The notes under the pieces: generated by a model
Told to the model about the DNA's origin: nothing
The model's database searches: none
The model's input: only the letters and a program-made list of their open reading frames with translations
Translations under genes and position numbers: made by a program
Shown here: piece after piece, positions 15,634-24,786 of the stretch
Numbering within the stretch: the first letter of the stretch is position 1
Layout: each line of letters opens with the position of its first letter
Assembly (NCBI GenBank): GCA_046593925.1
Contig: JBKJQN010000104.1
Location: 1 to 64,000, forward strand
Length of the DNA stretch: 64,000 bases
Reading direction: 5' to 3'
Source of the DNA: JAYVYM01 sp046593925
Lineage (GTDB): Bacteria > Actinomycetota > Actinomycetes > Mycobacteriales > SCTD01

Positions 15634-17115
15634 ATGAAAGCGCCCGACCTTGAGGAGTTTGGCCTGTTCATCGGCGGCACGTCCGTCGGTGCGTTGTCAG
15701 GCAAGACCTTCGAGTCGGAGAACCCGTACCGGCAGCAGCCATGGGCACGGCTGGCCGACGGGGCGCCGGAGGACGTCGACGTCGCCGTGGCGTCGGCCCG
15801 CGCGGCCTTCGATGGGGAGTGGGGCCTGATGACCGGCTTCGAGCGCGCCGCCGTCCTGCGACGGGTGGCCGCCGGGATCGCCGCGAACGCCGAGCGGCTG
15901 GCCGTACTGGAGGTGAACGACTCAGGCAAGCTGCTGCGCGAGATGCGCGGTCAACTCACCGCCCTGCCCCAGTGGTACTACTACTTCGCCGGCCTGGCCG
16001 ACAAGCTCGAGGGCCGCACCGTGCCGCCGGTCAACCGCAACTACTTTGCGTACACGACCCGCGAGCCGGTCGGCGTCGTCGCCGCGATCACGCCGTGGAA
16101 CTCCCCCCTGCTGCTGCTGACGTTCAAGCTCGCGCCGCTGCTGGCCGCCGGCAACACCTGTGTGGTCAAGCCCTCCGAGCACTGCCCGGCCTCCACCGTC
16201 GCGTTCGCCCAGGTGCTGTATGAGGCCGGTCTGCCGGCGGGGGTGCTCAACGTCGTCACCGGCTGGGACCGGGCTACCGGCGAGGCACTCGCCGCCCATC
16301 GAGGTGTCGACAAGGTGGCTTTCACCGGCTCGTCCGCGACCGGCGCCCGGGTGGCGCAGGCCGCCGGCGCGAACCTCAACCGGGTGACCCTGGAGCTCGG
16401 CGGGAAGAGCCCGCAGATCGTGTTCGCGGACGCCGACCTCGACGCCGCCGCGAACGGCCTGGTCGCCGGCGTATTCGCCGCGACCGGCCAGACCTGCATG
16501 GCCGGCTCCCGGTTGATCGTGCACGAGGACGTGCACGACGCCCTGGTGGAGAAGGTCGCAGCCCGGGCTCGGAGCATCACGCTGGGAGACCCCACTGACA
16601 GCGCCACGGAGATGGGCCCGATGGCCAACCGCCCGCAGTACGACAAGGTCCTCGGCTATCTGCGGGGTGCCCGGCAGGAGGGCGCGACGTTCGCCTGCGG
16701 AGGCGGGCCCGATGCTGACCGCGGCGGGCTGTTCGTCGAGCCGACGGTCGTCACGGGGGTCGGGCCGCTGAGCACGATCGTCCGCGAGGAGGTGTTCGGG
16801 CCGGTGCTCGCCGCGTACACCTTCACCGACGAGGAGGAGGCGCTCGAGCTGGCCAACGACACGCCGTACGGGCTGGCCGGCGCGGTCTGGACCAAGGACG
16901 TGCACCGCGCGCATCGGGTCGCCGCCAAGCTGCGGGTCGGGACGGTCTGGGTCAACGCCTACCGCGTCGTCGCGCCCAACATGCCGTTCGGCGGGTTCGG
17001 CGCGAGCGGCATCGGCCGGGAGAACGGGATCGAGGCGCTTAATGAGTACACCGAGACCAAGTCCGTCTACATCGAGCTGACCGGCGGTACCCGCGACCCG
17101 TTCCAGCTCGGCTGA
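15634..17115 (+). CDS. NAD(P)-dependent aldehyde dehydrogenase
   Basis: 493 residues, the usual length. The active-site set is intact: Asn156 in ITPWNSP, Glu254 in ELGGKSPQ, Cys288 in GQTCMAGSR; the cofactor site is KPSEHCP and FTGSSATG. Family closing blocks EEVFGPVLAAYTF and GRENGIEALNEYTETKSVY are present. It oxidises an aldehyde to its acid; the exact substrate is not readable, although the betaine/aromatic-aldehyde dehydrogenase group is closest by pattern. ACAGGAG at 15620-15626 precedes ATG 15634. It stands alone between a gap and a decayed stretch. Confidence 0.9.
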   Translation: MKAPDLEEFGLFIGGTSVGALSGKTFESENPYRQQPWARLADGAPEDVDVAVASARAAFDGEWGLMTGFERAAVLRRVAAGIAANAERLAVLEVNDSGKLLREMRGQLTALPQWYYYFAGLADKLEGRTVPPVNRNYFAYTTREPVGVVAAITPWNSPLLLLTFKLAPLLAAGNTCVVKPSEHCPASTVAFAQVLYEAGLPAGVLNVVTGWDRATGEALAAHRGVDKVAFTGSSATGARVAQAAGANLNRVTLELGGKSPQIVFADADLDAAANGLVAGVFAATGQTCMAGSRLIVHEDVHDALVEKVAARARSITLGDPTDSATEMGPMANRPQYDKVLGYLRGARQEGATFACGGGPDADRGGLFVEPTVVTGVGPLSTIVREEVFGPVLAAYTFTDEEEALELANDTPYGLAGAVWTKDVHRAHRVAAKLRVGTVWVNAYRVVAPNMPFGGFGASGIGRENGIEALNEYTETKSVYIELTGGTRDPFQLG

Positions 17116-17424
17116 CATCTCCAGCGGCGTACGGGCCCGGGCCGGCAAGCACCTCGGCGGCGACCCGGCGAGCGAGGTGTTCGAGATGGCCGTCCTGCAC
17201 CAGGCGCAGGCCGCGGAGCCGGGCTACCGGACCCGGGCCAGCCGCTTCGGCCTGCCCGCCGAGGACGTCGACCATGCCGGCGAGCGAGCGCCGGCCGCGG
17301 TGGGCAGCTCCGTCACGGCCTGGCGGCCGCTGTCCCCCGCAACGTGCTCACCGACGTCAGTGAGATGGAGCTGGTGATCGCCGGGCTGCGGCCGCCGGGC
17401 ACGGGCTACGTCCGCGGCGGCGGG
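17116..17424. other. 309-base decayed stretch
   Basis: A plus-strand frame reads ARAGKHLGGDPASEVFEMAV then LHQAQAAEPGYRTRASRFGL and breaks up after the Asp-Val-Asp-His string; it looks protein-coding in origin but lacks a start, is short and I do not recognise it. It follows the aldehyde dehydrogenase directly. Best described as a gene remnant. Confidence 0.3.
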
Positions 17425-18462
17425 TCACCGCCGCCAGGGCAGAGACGCGGTCCGGCCGCGCACGACGGCGGTGCCGGCGACCCCGACCAGCGCCCAGGCG
17501 AGCAGGACCACCACCGGCCGCGCTGTCGCGTGCCCCTCGAAGTAGGTCAGGTTGCGCAGCAGGTCGGCGCCGGCGCCGTCGACGAGGTAGCCACCGACGA
17601 GCCGGTAGGGGGCCGGCTGGAAGGCGTTCGCGACGGCCTCGCCGGTCGCCGGGCTGCACACCGCAACGAACAGGGCGAGCCCGACGACCGGCCCGGGCAC
17701 GCCGAACAGGTCCCGCAACAGCGTCACGACAGCGAGCGTCGCCAAGCAGACCAGGGCCATGGCCGCGACAGCCTGCACCTCGTGACCTCGTACGACACCG
17801 AGAGCGGCACGGCTGACAAGCACCACTGCGGTCGCGCTGAGCACGGCGTACGCCGTGCAGGTGCCGAGCCGGCGCAAGCCGCCGCGCAGCCCCCTGCCGC
17901 CCGGCATGGACACCAGTCCCAGCAGACCTGCGCCGAGGAACCCGCCGAGCATCGCAGCGAGCGTCAGGTAGGACGAGGCGACGCCGCGCCGGTCCTCCCG
18001 CGACAGCGGCACGAGGTCGCGGACGGTGAGGGTGCGCTTCTGGGCCTTCTCGAAGGCCTGGAACCGGGTCGCCAACGACAGGCTCTGGGCCTGGCCCGCG
18101 GCAGACGCCACCACCAGCTCGTCGGCGGTTCCCGACCTGGCGACGAAGGCCGCCTGCACGCTGCGGTCCCGTATCGCCTGCATCGCGCGGGCGCCATCCA
18201 CCATGACGACCGCCTCCAGGGACTGCGACCCGGTACCACCGATGCGGCGGATCAGGTCGTCGGCAGCGCTCGCGCTCGGCGCCGCCACGGCGATCTTCAG
18301 GCGGTGCGGCGCCGTGCCCTGGGAGACCCAGAGGTAGGACAGCGCGAACAGCACCGGCAGGACGAGCGCTGCCGTGATCAGGAGGGCGGTACGCCTCACG
18401 ACCGGCCGCGCCGGGGCGGGCACAGGAGCGGCGGGTGCTCGAGTCAGGGTGTCGGTCTTCAC
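17425..18462 (-). CDS. Membrane protein resembling YhgE/Pip or ABC-2 type permeases
   Basis: 345 residues. One helix near the N-terminus (TALLITAALVLPVLFALSYL), then an extracytoplasmic domain of about 110 residues (KIAVAAPSASAADDLIRR, VVMVDGARAMQAIRD) and a block of five helices in the C-terminal half (LTLAAMLGGFLGAGLLGLVS to VVVLLAWALVGVAGTAVV). This is the layout of the Pip/YhgE and ABC-2 exporter superfamily. There is no ATPase next to it. The start is ATG 18462 after a ribosome-binding site GGAGC. Function unknown; export or envelope maintenance is the usual guess. Confidence 0.6.
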   Translation of the reverse strand: MKTDTLTRAPAAPVPAPARPVVRRTALLITAALVLPVLFALSYLWVSQGTAPHRLKIAVAAPSASAADDLIRRIGGTGSQSLEAVVMVDGARAMQAIRDRSVQAAFVARSGTADELVVASAAGQAQSLSLATRFQAFEKAQKRTLTVRDLVPLSREDRRGVASSYLTLAAMLGGFLGAGLLGLVSMPGGRGLRGGLRRLGTCTAYAVLSATAVVLVSRAALGVVRGHEVQAVAAMALVCLATLAVVTLLRDLFGVPGPVVGLALFVAVCSPATGEAVANAFQPAPYRLVGGYLVDGAGADLLRNLTYFEGHATARPVVVLLAWALVGVAGTAVVRGRTASLPWRR

Positions 18463-18558
18463 GCGAGCTCCTCGATGGGTGGACGACCGTTGCAGCCTGC
18501 ATCCGGGGCGTCACAGGGCCGTCAAACGAGCGTGGCAGTCGCGCCAGGAACAGGCGGG

Positions 18559-18574
18559 GGCTGCGAAGGCAGCC
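18559..18574. promoter_or_regulatory. Hairpin with GAAG tetraloop in a divergent gap
   Basis: GGCTGC (18559-18564) and GCAGCC (18569-18574) pair around GAAG. It lies between divergent genes (starts 18462 and 18625), so it would fold in the leader of the MmsA-type gene, 50 bases before its GTG. No known riboswitch is recognised. Confidence 0.3.
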
Positions 18575-18624
18575 ATAGGGTTGGCTCTGTAGCCGCGTCC
18601 CGTGCCTAGCCTGGAGTGCCGCCC

Positions 18625-20118
18625 GTGAAGACCATCGCGCACTGGATCGGCGGCCGGCCAGCCGTCGGCAGATCCACCCGCACCGGCGTCGTCTACGACC
18701 CCGCGACAGGGCGGCAGTCGGCCGAGGTGCTGCTGGCCGGCGCTGCGGACGTCGGCCAGGCCGTCACGTCCGCGGCGGCTGCGTTCGAGCAGTGGTCCCA
18801 GTCCTCGCTCAGCACCCGGACCAAGGTGATGTTCGCGTTCCGCGAGCTGCTGAACCGCCGCAGCGGCGAGCTCGCTGAGGTGATCTGCGCGGAGCACGGC
18901 AAGGTGCTGTCCGATGCCCTTGGTGAGGTGCAGCGCGGGCTGGACGTCGTGGAGTACGCCTGCGGGCTGGCCACGCTGCTGAAAGGTGAGTACTCCGACC
19001 AGGCGTCCGCTGGTGTCGACGTGTTCTCCTTCCGCTCCCCGCTCGGCGTCGTCGCAGGCATCACGCCGTTCAACTTCCCGATCATGGTGCCGATGTGGAT
19101 GCACCCGGTGGCGATCGCCTGCGGCAACACCTTCGTGCTCAAGCCGAGCGAGCGCGACCCCAGCGTCTCGCTGATCGTCGCGGAGCTGTACGCCGAGGCG
19201 GGCCTGCCCGACGGTGTCTTCAACGTCGTCAACGGAGACCGGGAGGCGGTCGACGCGCTGCTCGACTCCCGCGAGGTCGCTGCGGTCTCCTTTGTCGGCT
19301 CGACGCCGATCGCCCGCTACATCCACGAGCGCGGTACCGCGACGGGCAAGCGGGTCCAGGCGCTCGGCGGTGCCAAGAACCACGCGGTCGTCCTTCCCGA
19401 CGCCGACCTCGACGTCGCCGCGGACCATGTGGTCTCGGCCGCGTTCGGCTCCGCCGGCGAGCGGTGCATGGCGATCTCGGCAGCGGTGGCCGTCGGTGGG
19501 GTCGGCGACGACCTGCTCGCCGCGGTGAGCGAGAAGGCCCGGGCGGTCAGGGTCGGGCCGGGCAACGCCGCCGGCAGCGAGATGGGGCCAGTTATCACCG
19601 CCGCCGCGCGCGAGCGCATCCTGGCCGTCATCGGCAGCGGCGAGCAGCAGGGCGCCACCGTCGCCGTCGACGGCCGCGGCCTGGTGGTGGCCGGGCACGA
19701 GGCGGGCTTCTTCGTCGGCCCGACCGTCCTGGACCGGGTGACCACCCAGATGGCCGCCTACCGCGAGGAGATCTTCGGTCCGGTCCTGTCGGTGCTGCGG
19801 GCCGGCGGGGTCGACGACGCCATCGAGCTGATCAACGCCAATCCGTACGGGAACGGTACGGCCATCTTCACGGCGAGCGGTGCGGCCGCCCGGCGCTTCC
19901 AGCGCGGCGTCCACGTCGGAATGATCGGCATCAACGTGCCGATCCCCGTACCGATGGCCTACTACTCCTTCGGCGGCTGGAAGGACTCGCTGTTCGGTGA
20001 CAAGCACGTGCACGGTCCTGAAGGGGTGTCGTTCTACACGCGCGGCAAGGTCGTCACCTCCCGCTGGCCGTCCCGCGACGCCGCGAGCGCGCCGAGCTAC
20101 TCCTTCCCGAGCGGCTGA
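18625..20118 (+). CDS. mmsA: Methylmalonate-semialdehyde dehydrogenase (CoA-acylating)
   Basis: 497 residues. It is the CoA-dependent branch of the aldehyde dehydrogenase superfamily: the catalytic Cys281 is in GERCMAIS, and the usual general-base Glu of ELGGK is replaced, the region reading ALGGAKNHAVV, which is the hallmark of MMSDH/IolA. SPLGVVAGITPFNFP and FVGSTPIARYI are further family blocks. Reaction: methylmalonate semialdehyde (or malonate semialdehyde) plus CoA and NAD to propionyl-CoA (or acetyl-CoA) in valine, thymine or inositol breakdown. GTG 18625 fits CTGGAG 8 bases upstream and gives MKTIAHWIGG; a GTG at 18616 is less likely. No valine-pathway partner is in the window. Confidence 0.9.
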   Translation: MKTIAHWIGGRPAVGRSTRTGVVYDPATGRQSAEVLLAGAADVGQAVTSAAAAFEQWSQSSLSTRTKVMFAFRELLNRRSGELAEVICAEHGKVLSDALGEVQRGLDVVEYACGLATLLKGEYSDQASAGVDVFSFRSPLGVVAGITPFNFPIMVPMWMHPVAIACGNTFVLKPSERDPSVSLIVAELYAEAGLPDGVFNVVNGDREAVDALLDSREVAAVSFVGSTPIARYIHERGTATGKRVQALGGAKNHAVVLPDADLDVAADHVVSAAFGSAGERCMAISAAVAVGGVGDDLLAAVSEKARAVRVGPGNAAGSEMGPVITAAARERILAVIGSGEQQGATVAVDGRGLVVAGHEAGFFVGPTVLDRVTTQMAAYREEIFGPVLSVLRAGGVDDAIELINANPYGNGTAIFTASGAAARRFQRGVHVGMIGINVPIPVPMAYYSFGGWKDSLFGDKHVHGPEGVSFYTRGKVVTSRWPSRDAASAPSYSFPSG

Positions 20119-20148
20119 CGTCGTCGGCACGCTGTACGGCACCGGCCG

Positions 20149-20313
20149 GACAAGGACCCGCACGACTGGGTGACCGGCGACGGGCCCGCGACTTCACCGC
20201 AGGAGAACTACCTGTCGACCTTGGTGCAGCAGTCCGACGGTGAGGTCGAGACCGCGGGCATCAGCAGGGCCGACGCCACGATGAAGGTCGAGGAGCTGAC
20301 GGAGAAGACCGAG
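20149..20313 (+). pseudogene. DUF3072-like remnant
   Basis: Reading DKDPHDWVTGDGPATSPQEN, YLSTLVQQSDGEV, ISRADATMKVEELTEKTERW matches the small DUF3072 proteins (Lys-Asp-Pro-x-x-Trp-Val-Thr-Gly-Asp ... Pro-Gln-x-x-Tyr-Leu ... Leu-x-x-Lys-Thr). No start codon precedes the conserved N-terminus (the only candidate, GTG 20170, would remove it) and the frame runs on into sequence antisense to pruA with no stop at the normal place. It looks like a gene that lost both ends, or one started by an unrecognised codon. Confidence 0.5.
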
Positions 20314-20349
20314 CGGTGGTGCGCGGAAGCCACCTGCGCCCGGGCCCGG

Positions 20350-21984
20350 TCAGCGGCCCATGTGCGGGTAGGTGTGGTCCCGCGCCGGGTCCAGCGTCTC
20401 CTTCAGGGTGCGTGGGCTCGTCCACCGGAGCAGGTTCAGTACCGAGCCGGCCTTGTCGTTCGTACCGCTGGCTCGCGCCCCGCCGAAGGGCTGCTGCCCG
20501 ACGACGGCGCCCGTCGGCTTGTCGTTGACGTAGATGTTGCCGGCGGTGAAGCGCAGCCGCTCCACCGCCTGCGCGACGACGTGCGCGTCGCGCGCGAACA
20601 CCGCGCCGGTCAGCGCGAACGGCGCGGTGTCGTCCACCAGCCGCAGCTCGTCCTGCCAGTCGGCGTCGTCGTAGACGTGCACGGCAAGCAACGGCCCGAA
20701 GTACTCCTCGGAGAAGATCTCGTGCGACGGGTCGCTGCCGACCAGGACCGTCGGCTGTACGAAGAAGCCCTCACTGTCGTCGGCCGTGCCGCCGGCGAGC
20801 ACCTCGAGTGTCGGGTCCGCGGCGGCCATCGTCTGCACCCGTGACAGCCGGTCGTACGCCCGCTGGTCGATGACCGCGCCACCGAATATCGACATATCGG
20901 TAATGTCGCCGTAGACCAGCGAGCGGGTGCGGTCGGCGAGACCGTCGCGCAGCCCGGCCTCCCACAGTGATCGCGGGACGTACGCCCGCGATGCCGCCGA
21001 GCACTTCTGGCCCTGGTACTCGAACGCCCCGCGGACCAGGGCGACCTCGAGTGCCAGCGGGTCGGCCGAGGGGTGCGCGACGACGAAGTCCTTGCCGCCG
21101 GTCTCCCCCACCAGCCGCGGGTACGTGCGGTAGGTCGCCAAGCCCTGGCCGACCTTCTGCCACAGCGCCTGGAACGTCCTGGTCGAGCCGGTGAAGTGGA
21201 TGCCTGCGAGGTCCGGATGCGGTACCGCCAGCTCGCTGACGGCCCGGCCGTTCCCGGTGACCATGTTGACGACGCCGGGCGGCAGGCCGGCCGCCTCCAG
21301 CAGCCGCATCGTGAAGTGCGCGGCGACCTGCTGGGTGGGCGAGGGCTTCCAGACGACGGTGTTGCCCATCAGCGCAGGAGCAAGCGGCAAGTTACCGGCG
21401 ATGGCGGTGAAGTTGAACGGCGTGATCGCCAGGACGAAACCCTCGAGCGGTCGGTGGTCCATCCGGTTCCAGACCCCGGGCGAGGAGACCGGTTGCTCGG
21501 CCAGCACCTGGCGGCCGAACGCGACGTTGAACCGGAGGAAGTCGATCAGCTCGCAGGCGCTGTCGATCTCGGCCTGGTAGCAGCTCTTGCTCTGGCCGAG
21601 CATGGTCGCGGCGTTCAGGGTGTCCCGCCACGGGCCGGCCAGCAGCTCGGCCGCTCGCAGCAGCACCGCGGCGCGGTCGTCGTAGGACAGCGCCCGCCAG
21701 GACGGGGCGGCCGCCCGGGCGGCGTCGACGGCGGCCCGGACATCGTCGGCACCGGCCTCCCGGGTCGTACCGAGCAGGGCGGCGTGCCGGTGCGGCTGCA
21801 CCACGTCGATCGGCGGGCCGCTGCCGAGGCGCTGCTCGCCGTCGACCGTCATCGTGAGGTCCAGCGGGGAGGTGGCGAGCTCGCACACCCGGGCCTGCAG
21901 CGATGCGCGCTCGGGGCTGCCGGGGACGTACTGGCGGACGACTTCGTTCACGGGGAGCGGTACCACGGTGGTGGCGTCGAGCAC
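20350..21984 (-). CDS. pruA: 1-pyrroline-5-carboxylate dehydrogenase
   Basis: 544 residues, the normal size of stand-alone P5C dehydrogenase. It oxidises glutamate gamma-semialdehyde to glutamate with NAD in proline catabolism. Family blocks: NEVVRQYVPGSPERASLQAR at the N-terminus, AITPFNFTAIAGNLPLAPAL, VWKPSPTQQ, GIHFTGSTRTFQ, VGETGGKDFVV, catalytic Cys in YQGQKCSAASRAYVP, and the end PFGGARASGTNDKAGS. GTG 21984 follows AGGGAGA and starts just before the conserved N-terminus. No proline dehydrogenase gene is adjacent, which is unusual, since prodh commonly neighbours pruA in Actinobacteria. Divergent from the lipase gene, 70 bases away. Confidence 0.93.
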   Translation of the reverse strand: MLDATTVVPLPVNEVVRQYVPGSPERASLQARVCELATSPLDLTMTVDGEQRLGSGPPIDVVQPHRHAALLGTTREAGADDVRAAVDAARAAAPSWRALSYDDRAAVLLRAAELLAGPWRDTLNAATMLGQSKSCYQAEIDSACELIDFLRFNVAFGRQVLAEQPVSSPGVWNRMDHRPLEGFVLAITPFNFTAIAGNLPLAPALMGNTVVWKPSPTQQVAAHFTMRLLEAAGLPPGVVNMVTGNGRAVSELAVPHPDLAGIHFTGSTRTFQALWQKVGQGLATYRTYPRLVGETGGKDFVVAHPSADPLALEVALVRGAFEYQGQKCSAASRAYVPRSLWEAGLRDGLADRTRSLVYGDITDMSIFGGAVIDQRAYDRLSRVQTMAAADPTLEVLAGGTADDSEGFFVQPTVLVGSDPSHEIFSEEYFGPLLAVHVYDDADWQDELRLVDDTAPFALTGAVFARDAHVVAQAVERLRFTAGNIYVNDKPTGAVVGQQPFGGARASGTNDKAGSVLNLLRWTSPRTLKETLDPARDHTYPHMGR

Positions 21985-22054
21985 GAGGGTCTCCCTGGGT
22001 CGCGCGGAACCCAAGCGTGTCACGGCGGCTCGACCGGTCCTGAGGAGGCGCAGC

Positions 22055-22831
22055 ATGAGCCCGGCCCGCCGCCTGCTGCTGACCGGTCTCGCGGTGGTTG
22101 CTTCCCTGCTGCTGGTCGTGGGGATCGGCCTACATCTGCTGAGCGGCTCGGCGCGGTCTGCGCCCTTCACAGCCGTCGCACAGGACCGGCTCGGCACCGT
22201 GGTGCTGGTGCCCGGTTACGGCGGCTCCACCTCGGCGCTCGAGGTGCTGGCGGACCGGTTGCGCGGCGCCGGCCGCCAGGCGGTGGTCGTGCAGCTCCCC
22301 GGCGACGGCACCGACGACCTGCGGTCGTACGTGCCGGTCCTCGACGCCGTCGTGAAGGTCGCGCTGCGCGGCGGGGCGCCGTCGGTCGACGTCGTCGGCT
22401 ACAGCGCCGGCGGGATCATCACCCGGCTGTGGGAGGCGGGTGGGGGCGCGTCCGTCACCCGGCGGGTCGTCACCCTCGGCTCACCGCACCACGGGACGAA
22501 TGTCGCCGGGACCGGCGCGCGGCTGCTGCCGATCGCCTGCCCGCAGGCCTGCCGGCAGCTGGTACCCGGCAGCGACCTGCTCGACGGGCTCAACCGCGGC
22601 GACGAGACCCCCGCCGGCCCGCAGTGGCTGTCGCTGTGGACCACCGCCGACCAGACGGTGACACCACCCGACTCGGCGCGGCTGGCCGGTGCCGTCAACC
22701 TGCAGCTGCAGGACCTGTGCCCCGGCGCCACGACCTCGCACAGCCTGCTGCCGCGCGACCCGCACGTCGAGGGCATTGTGCTGGCCGCGCTCGGCGCCGG
22801 CCCGCTGGCCGCACCGACCGGATGCCCGTAG
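22055..22831 (+). CDS. Secreted lipase/esterase (class 2 lipase type)
   Basis: 258 residues. An N-terminal signal anchor (RRLLLTGLAVVASLLLVVGI) precedes an alpha/beta-hydrolase domain starting VVLVPGYGGSTSALEVLA. The nucleophile is Ser117 in VVGYSAGGIITR, the acid probably Asp200 in TTADQTV, and the base His230 in TTSHSLLP; TLGSPHHGTN is the lipase block after strand 6. Four Cys in IACPQAC and DLCPG/GCP suggest disulfides outside the membrane. GAGGAGG at 22042-22048 marks ATG 22055. Likely hydrolyses acylglycerols or esters at the cell surface. Confidence 0.88.
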   Translation: MSPARRLLLTGLAVVASLLLVVGIGLHLLSGSARSAPFTAVAQDRLGTVVLVPGYGGSTSALEVLADRLRGAGRQAVVVQLPGDGTDDLRSYVPVLDAVVKVALRGGAPSVDVVGYSAGGIITRLWEAGGGASVTRRVVTLGSPHHGTNVAGTGARLLPIACPQACRQLVPGSDLLDGLNRGDETPAGPQWLSLWTTADQTVTPPDSARLAGAVNLQLQDLCPGATTSHSLLPRDPHVEGIVLAALGAGPLAAPTGCP

Positions 22832-22880
22832 TCGGCCGGGCAGGGGCGCTCCGCAAGACCCCAGGCGGCGAGGTCTCCTG

Positions 22881-23063
22881 TCACGGCAGCACGAGGGCGG
22901 CCTCGAGGGTGGGCGCAACCTTGTGCCTGTAGTTGGTGCACAGCACCACCAGGTCGGCGCTGGACAACCCGCCCGGCCGCTCTCGTACGAGCTCGTTGGC
23001 GAGCCGCTGGTACAGCGCGGTGGACTCCCAGCTCATCCCGCCGAGCATCCCGATCGTCCGCAT
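22881..23063 (-). pseudogene. Aspartate/glutamate racemase with an internal deletion
   Basis: 60 residues. The N-terminus MRTIGMLGGMSWESTALYQR and LANELVRERPGGL is that of the aspartate racemase family, but it jumps directly to DLVVLCTNYRHKVAPTLEAA, the segment with the second catalytic Cys (normally near residue 190-200). About 150 residues including the first catalytic Cys are gone, with the frame kept. The ATG overlaps the stop of the ABC permease (TGATG). It ends early at 22881. It cannot fold as the enzyme; a residual ORF at the end of the ABC operon. Confidence 0.75.
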
Positions 23064-23869
23064 CAGCTGGTCACGTCCTTGGTGGTGAAGTTGGCCCAGG
23101 CCCCGCCGAGGAACACCGCGATGTACACCGCCTGCAGCGCGATCCCCCGGACGATGTCGCGGTAGGCGACCGGCTCGCGGAAGAAGTCGACGAAGGCCAG
23201 CCAGTACCGCGTCGGCAGGTAGGGCTGCACCGAGCTGGCCGCGTCGAGCCCGACGAGCACGCCGCTGGTGATCAGCACGGCGATCGCGCCGAGCGACGCG
23301 GCCAACGGGCTGTCGGTGATCGTGGACAGCAAGATCGCCACCGCCGCGACGCCGAGCATCGACCAGCCGACGTACAGGATCGCCAGCACCGTACGGACGG
23401 TGGCCTGCGTCGTGGTCAGGTCGGGCCCGGACAGCGACGCCACGGCGGGCTGGGTGCCGAACAGCCAGGTGCCGACGACGTACGCGCTGACTGAGACCGC
23501 CGCGACCGCCAGTACGCAGAAGGCGATCACCGAGACCAGCTTGGCGACCAGCAGCCGGGTGCGCCCGACGGGGCGTACGAGCAGGTAGCGCAGGGTGCCG
23601 GCCTGGGCCTCCCCGGCCACGGCGTCGCCGGCGATCAGCGCGACCGCGACGGGCAGGAACAGCGGCAGCACGATCGCGAGGGCGGCGGCGGGGAAAAGCG
23701 CGCCGTTCTGCAGCACCGCCGACAGGAACGCCGGGCCGGTGCCGGGGCGCGGGGCGACATCGCTGGTCTTGAGGAAGACCGCAACGATCGTCGGGAGCAG
23801 GCACAGCAGGGCGATCATCACCCAGGTGCGCGGGCGGCGCAGCATCTTGCTGAGCTCGACGGTGATCAC
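23063..23869 (-). CDS. ABC-2 type transporter permease
   Basis: 268 residues with six membrane helices in the ABC-2 layout: ELSKMLRRPRTWVMIALLC at the start, LIAGDAVAGEAQAGTLRYLL before helix 3 (the conserved G-E-x-x-x-G-T loop), and VRPVGRTRLLVAKL. It pairs with the ATPase encoded immediately upstream, overlapping by 4 bases, to form an exporter of unknown substrate (peptide, lipid or drug). It is downstream of the LolA/RseB-like gene in the same run. Confidence 0.88.
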   Translation of the reverse strand: MITVELSKMLRRPRTWVMIALLCLLPTIVAVFLKTSDVAPRPGTGPAFLSAVLQNGALFPAAALAIVLPLFLPVAVALIAGDAVAGEAQAGTLRYLLVRPVGRTRLLVAKLVSVIAFCVLAVAAVSVSAYVVGTWLFGTQPAVASLSGPDLTTTQATVRTVLAILYVGWSMLGVAAVAILLSTITDSPLAASLGAIAVLITSGVLVGLDAASSVQPYLPTRYWLAFVDFFREPVAYRDIVRGIALQAVYIAVFLGGAWANFTTKDVTS

Positions 23870-24786
23870 GAATGTCCCCCGGACGCGCTGAGCCGGTCGC
23901 TACCGTCGCTGGTCAACTCGAGCACGGTGTCCTCCAGCGTCCGCCGCTCCGGCCGCAGGCCGCGCACCCGCACCCCGGCCTGCACCAGGCGGGCGTTCGT
24001 CGCTGCCGGGTCGGCGGTGCGCACCAGCAGCCGGTCGCCCGCCACCTGCTCGACGCTGCCGTCGAGCAAGGCATGCGCTCGTGCCACGTCGGGGGTGTGC
24101 ACCTCGGTGCGCCCGGTCGGTGCCTGCAGCGCGGCGAGCTCGTCCTGCACGACGAGCCGCCCCCTGTCGAGCACCCCGACCCGTGTACACAGCGCCTCGA
24201 TCTCGGCCAGCAGGTGGCTGGACAGGAAGACGGTGGTGCCCTGTGCGTTGAGCGCGAGCAGCAGCTCACGGACCTCGCGGATGCCCTGCGGATCCAGCCC
24301 GTTGGTCGGCTCGTCGAGCACCAGCAGACGCGGCCGTCGCAGCAGCGCACCGGCGATCCCGAGCCGCTGCCGCATGCCCAGGCTGTACGCCTTGACCGGC
24401 CGGCCGTCGACGCCGTCCAAGCCCACCTGCTCCAGCACCTCGGTCACGCGCGCCCTACGGGTGCGCCGCGGGCTGCCGCTGCCGGCAGCGTCGGCGAGCG
24501 CCAGGTTGGCCCGGCCGGACAGGTGGCCGTACGCCGCCGGCCCCTCGATCAGGGCTCCCACCTGCGGCAGCACCCGCTTGACCTTGGTGGTCCCCAGCAG
24601 CTCGAGCTCTCCGGAGGTCGGCAGCACGAGCCCGAGCAGCATCCGTACGGTCGTGGTCTTGCCCGAGCCGTTGGGGCCGAGAAAGCCGTAGCGGTCCCCC
24701 TCGCGCACGTCGAGGTCGACCGCGTCGACGGCCGTCAGCCGGCCGAAGCGCTTGGTGAGGGCCGTGGTCCGGATGACGGAGGTCAC
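23866..24786 (-). CDS. ABC transporter ATP-binding protein
   Basis: 306 residues. Walker A GPNGSGKTT, Q-loop region LPQVGALIEGPAAYGHL, signature YSLGMRQRLGIAGAL, Walker B LLVLDEPTNGLDP and H-loop LSSHLLAEI are all intact, so it is an active ATPase of the drug/polysaccharide exporter group. A C-terminal domain of about 85 residues follows (HTPDVARAHALLDG). It overlaps the permease downstream and the LolA-like gene upstream by 4 bases each: one tightly coupled transcript. Confidence 0.92.
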   Translation of the reverse strand: MTSVIRTTALTKRFGRLTAVDAVDLDVREGDRYGFLGPNGSGKTTTVRMLLGLVLPTSGELELLGTTKVKRVLPQVGALIEGPAAYGHLSGRANLALADAAGSGSPRRTRRARVTEVLEQVGLDGVDGRPVKAYSLGMRQRLGIAGALLRRPRLLVLDEPTNGLDPQGIREVRELLLALNAQGTTVFLSSHLLAEIEALCTRVGVLDRGRLVVQDELAALQAPTGRTEVHTPDVARAHALLDGSVEQVAGDRLLVRTADPAATNARLVQAGVRVRGLRPERRTLEDTVLELTSDGSDRLSASGGHS

